64,000 bases of DNA, taken from Amylibacter sp. (GTDB lineage: Bacteria; Pseudomonadota; Alphaproteobacteria; Rhodobacterales; Rhodobacteraceae). The stretch's first letter is position 1; every line of letters starts with the position of its first letter. The DNA lies in the NCBI GenBank assembly GCA_021775355.1, contig JAJFHZ010000023.1:1-64000 (forward strand). The letters are read 5' to 3'. Positions 62,252-64,000 of this stretch are shown piece by piece. The notes beneath the pieces were generated by a model that saw nothing but the letters and a program-made list of their open reading frames with translations, was not told the origin of the DNA and ran no database searches. The translations under genes were made by a program, and so were the position numbers.

Positions 62252-64000
62252 TCACTCCGCTGCTTCTATAAACAAACCGACCGATGATCGTTCGGCAGGC
62301 GCGGATGTTTCTTCTGCAGTTTTAATGCATTCTTTCATGCGCGCAGCCAAGACACGGACATTCGGTTCCAGCACCATTGAATCGTGATCCCCCGGTACTT
62401 CAAAGGTGCGCATATTAAGGGTCCATTGACCCCAATCATTGTCAGGCAGGACATACGCGCGTTGTTTGTCGACCCATCTGTTATGGGATACTTTCCAATG
62501 TCCCAAAAGCGGCGGACGGAATAATGCAACAGACCCGTTCCAAGGTTTCATCGAATAAGCTTCAAGAGATTGAAGAAACGCCGTTTCAATGCCGGCATTG
62601 TTAAACTGATGTTCCACGTCGTTTTCAGGCGCGGTTGTTTTCAGGCGACGTTTTGCCAGCTCCCATCTAATACGGTTAATCGGCCATTGCAGCAGATGTT
62701 TAATGCCTTTTTCTTTTAAATTATGCCACTGGATCAATGCGCGGTCTTTTCCTGTCAATGCACGCCTGTGTGGTAACGGTGTATCCAGCATGACAAGTAG
62801 AGAAACTGTTTCCCCGGCCGCTTCAAGCTGATGTACAATTTCATAAGCGGTTATACCACCACCGGAAAACCCGCCCAACAAATAGGGACCGTGCGGTTGC
62901 ACAATACGCATTTCAGCAATGTAATCGGCAGCCGCATCATACAAAGAGTCGTGCGGTTTTTCATCGCCATAAAGGCCACGGGCCTGCAGCCCGTAAAATG
63001 GGCGACCCGACCCCAGCAAGTGTGCCAAATGACGTAAGTTCAACACATTGCCAAACATCCCGGCTACAAGAAAAAACGGGGGCTTTGAGCTATCCTCACT
63101 TTCATACATCGCGACAAGATGTTTAAAACGTTGGGTAGTGGATGTAGATTTTTTGGGTTTTGCAGCTTCATGATCTGCATCGTCATCCGTACTTCCCACC
63201 TGTTCGGCTATCAATGCCGCGCATTTTTCAATGGTAGGGGCTTCAAATAAAACCGATATTGGAAACTCAATTTGATAGGCCTTTTTTACCTTTGAAAACA
63301 GTCGTACTGCAATCAGAGAATGACCGCCCAAATCAAAAAAGCTGTCTGTAATGCCAACCTGTTGCACACCCAAAAGATCTTCCCAATAGCCAACAAGTGT
63401 GCGCTGTATATCGTTCGAAGGCTCAATATAATCTGTGTCCAATTGCGGGCGATCAAACTTTTGACCCATACTTTTTTGATCGTCGGTTGTGTTTGCGCTT
63501 TGCTGCACCAATTCATTTAGATCAAGCGATGATACAAAAATCTGTGGCAAACCGATGGTGATTGCCCGGCGAAATGCGGCGGCGCCCTCCGAGGGAATAA
63601 TCCCTTGAGTTAAATTGTGTTGCAAACGCTCTTCTGCCGCTGAAAATGATCCTTGTTGTGGGTGATTATTCTGTTCAAACACAACTTCGCTCGCGGACAA
63701 AGGCTGTGAATTTGCAAGTGAGCCCGCATTCTCTAGGCGTTTAATGGAAAAGCCTTCTATAGCGACACACACAGACCCGTCTGCATCGCAAATAGCAACA
63801 TCGAATGAAGCAACATGAGCATCCGTTGATTTAGCATCTGAATTGCGTACCCAACTGAAAACCCGCTCCGGCAAAGGTTTATGAACCCGTACAGAACTAT
63901 AAGACACCGGCACCCACAAATGGGTCGGTTGATAACCTTTGATCAGCTTCATTGCCCAGCCTGTCGCAAGGTCAAGAAGGGCAGGGTGTAACACATAGCC
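62252..64000 (-). CDS. 3' end of a polyketide synthase: DH end, KR remnant, ACP, thioesterase (start beyond window)
   Basis: The frame is open to the window edge, giving the last 582 residues. It begins within the second half of a dehydratase (YVLHPALLDLATGWAMKL). At about 125-165, LTQGIIPSEGAAAFRRAITI and GLPQIFVSSLDL look like the extreme C-terminus of a ketoreductase, but there is no KR core between the two. The carrier domain at about 195-265 has SFFDLGGHSLIAV. A thioesterase from about 305 has LLGGFSGGGITAYE (Ser near 379), MLDTPLPHR (Asp near 406) and PGDHDSM (His near 539), so the chain is released by hydrolysis or cyclisation. The gene is the most upstream visible member of the operon with GT2, NRPS, PPTase and Wzz-like genes. 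Confidence 0.88.
   Translation of the reverse strand, partial: GYVLHPALLDLATGWAMKLIKGYQPTHLWVPVSYSSVRVHKPLPERVFSWVRNSDAKSTDAHVASFDVAICDADGSVCVAIEGFSIKRLENAGSLANSQPLSASEVVFEQNNHPQQGSFSAAEERLQHNLTQGIIPSEGAAAFRRAITIGLPQIFVSSLDLNELVQQSANTTDDQKSMGQKFDRPQLDTDYIEPSNDIQRTLVGYWEDLLGVQQVGITDSFFDLGGHSLIAVRLFSKVKKAYQIEFPISVLFEAPTIEKCAALIAEQVGSTDDDADHEAAKPKKSTSTTQRFKHLVAMYESEDSSKPPFFLVAGMFGNVLNLRHLAHLLGSGRPFYGLQARGLYGDEKPHDSLYDAAADYIAEMRIVQPHGPYLLGGFSGGGITAYEIVHQLEAAGETVSLLVMLDTPLPHRRALTGKDRALIQWHNLKEKGIKHLLQWPINRIRWELAKRRLKTTAPENDVEHQFNNAGIETAFLQSLEAYSMKPWNGSVALFRPPLLGHWKVSHNRWVDKQRAYVLPDNDWGQWTLNMRTFEVPGDHDSMVLEPNVRVLAARMKECIKTAEETSAPAERSSVGLFIEAAE

Noticed and set aside
1..64000. CRISPR arrays, tRNA or rRNA genes, insertion sequences, integrases
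   Set aside because: I looked for regular spaced repeats, tRNA-like cloverleaf ends and transposase or integrase motifs and saw none; a tRNAscan or ISfinder run would settle this.

Overview
This window looks like a chromosomal segment of a marine alphaproteobacterium, most likely of the roseobacter / Rhodobacterales type. The reasons are a DMSP demethylase (DmdA), a glycine-betaine-type ABC transporter with dimethylglycine-dehydrogenase-like enzymes, a Kdo transferase for Gram-negative LPS, moderate G+C, and very dense gene packing with many ATGA/TAATG overlaps. No rRNA, tRNA, CRISPR array, insertion sequence or phage gene was seen. The taxonomic placement is an inference from gene content.

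Region 1 (1-7490) is an LPS and surface-sugar block. It holds a partial waaA, then manC, two family-25 glycosyltransferases, a GT10 fucosyltransferase-like gene, gmd and fcl. Together these supply GDP-mannose, convert it to GDP-L-fucose and probably transfer fucose.

Region 2 (7487-21501) is sulfur, C1 and acyl-CoA metabolism. dmdA is divergent from a metY-like gene that heads an operon with an alpha/beta hydrolase, a 3-hydroxyacyl-CoA dehydrogenase/enoyl-CoA hydratase fusion and an acyl-CoA ligase. A perfect 19-bp palindrome fitting the FadR-type GntR consensus lies between them. A class III aminotransferase, L-2-hydroxyglutarate oxidase, a SulP transporter, a MalY/PatB-type C-S lyase and a DeoR-type regulator follow.

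Region 3 (20743-34164) is a methylated-amine module arranged as a near mirror image. A DMGDH-like demethylase and a choline-kinase-fold kinase stand on one side. A betaine-type ABC transporter with a fused double permease stands in the middle. A second kinase and a second DMGDH-like demethylase stand on the other side. Two DeoR regulators and an inositol-monophosphatase-family phosphatase sit inside. The two promoter regions next to the DeoR genes share a 13-bp motif with one mismatch. The pathway implied, uptake, phosphorylation or dephosphorylation and folate-linked oxidative demethylation of an unknown N-methyl compound, is not one I can name. moeA and a DUF2478-type gene follow (34274-36088).

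Region 4 (36664-54560) is a large exopolysaccharide or O-antigen locus: initiating sugar transferase, Wzy-like polymerase/ligase, several glycosyltransferases, a hexapeptide acetyltransferase, an OafA/SGNH acyltransferase, GMC and SDR oxidoreductases, a WecG/TagA transferase, a Gfo/Idh oxidoreductase plus epimerase pair and also a fused Gfo/Idh-epimerase protein, and a BY-kinase-type ATPase. A 575-bp AT-rich gap precedes it.

Region 5 (54567-64000, minus strand) is a tight operon joining secondary metabolism to polysaccharide export. It contains the 3' end of a PKS (dehydratase, ketoreductase remnant, carrier protein, thioesterase), a family-2 glycosyltransferase, an NRPS with formyltransferase, degenerate condensation and glycine-type adenylation domains (the last interrupted by a luciferase-like monooxygenase) and a carrier protein, then a phosphopantetheinyl transferase and a Wzz-like chain-length protein. 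This operon and the mirrored methylamine module are the most interesting parts of the window.
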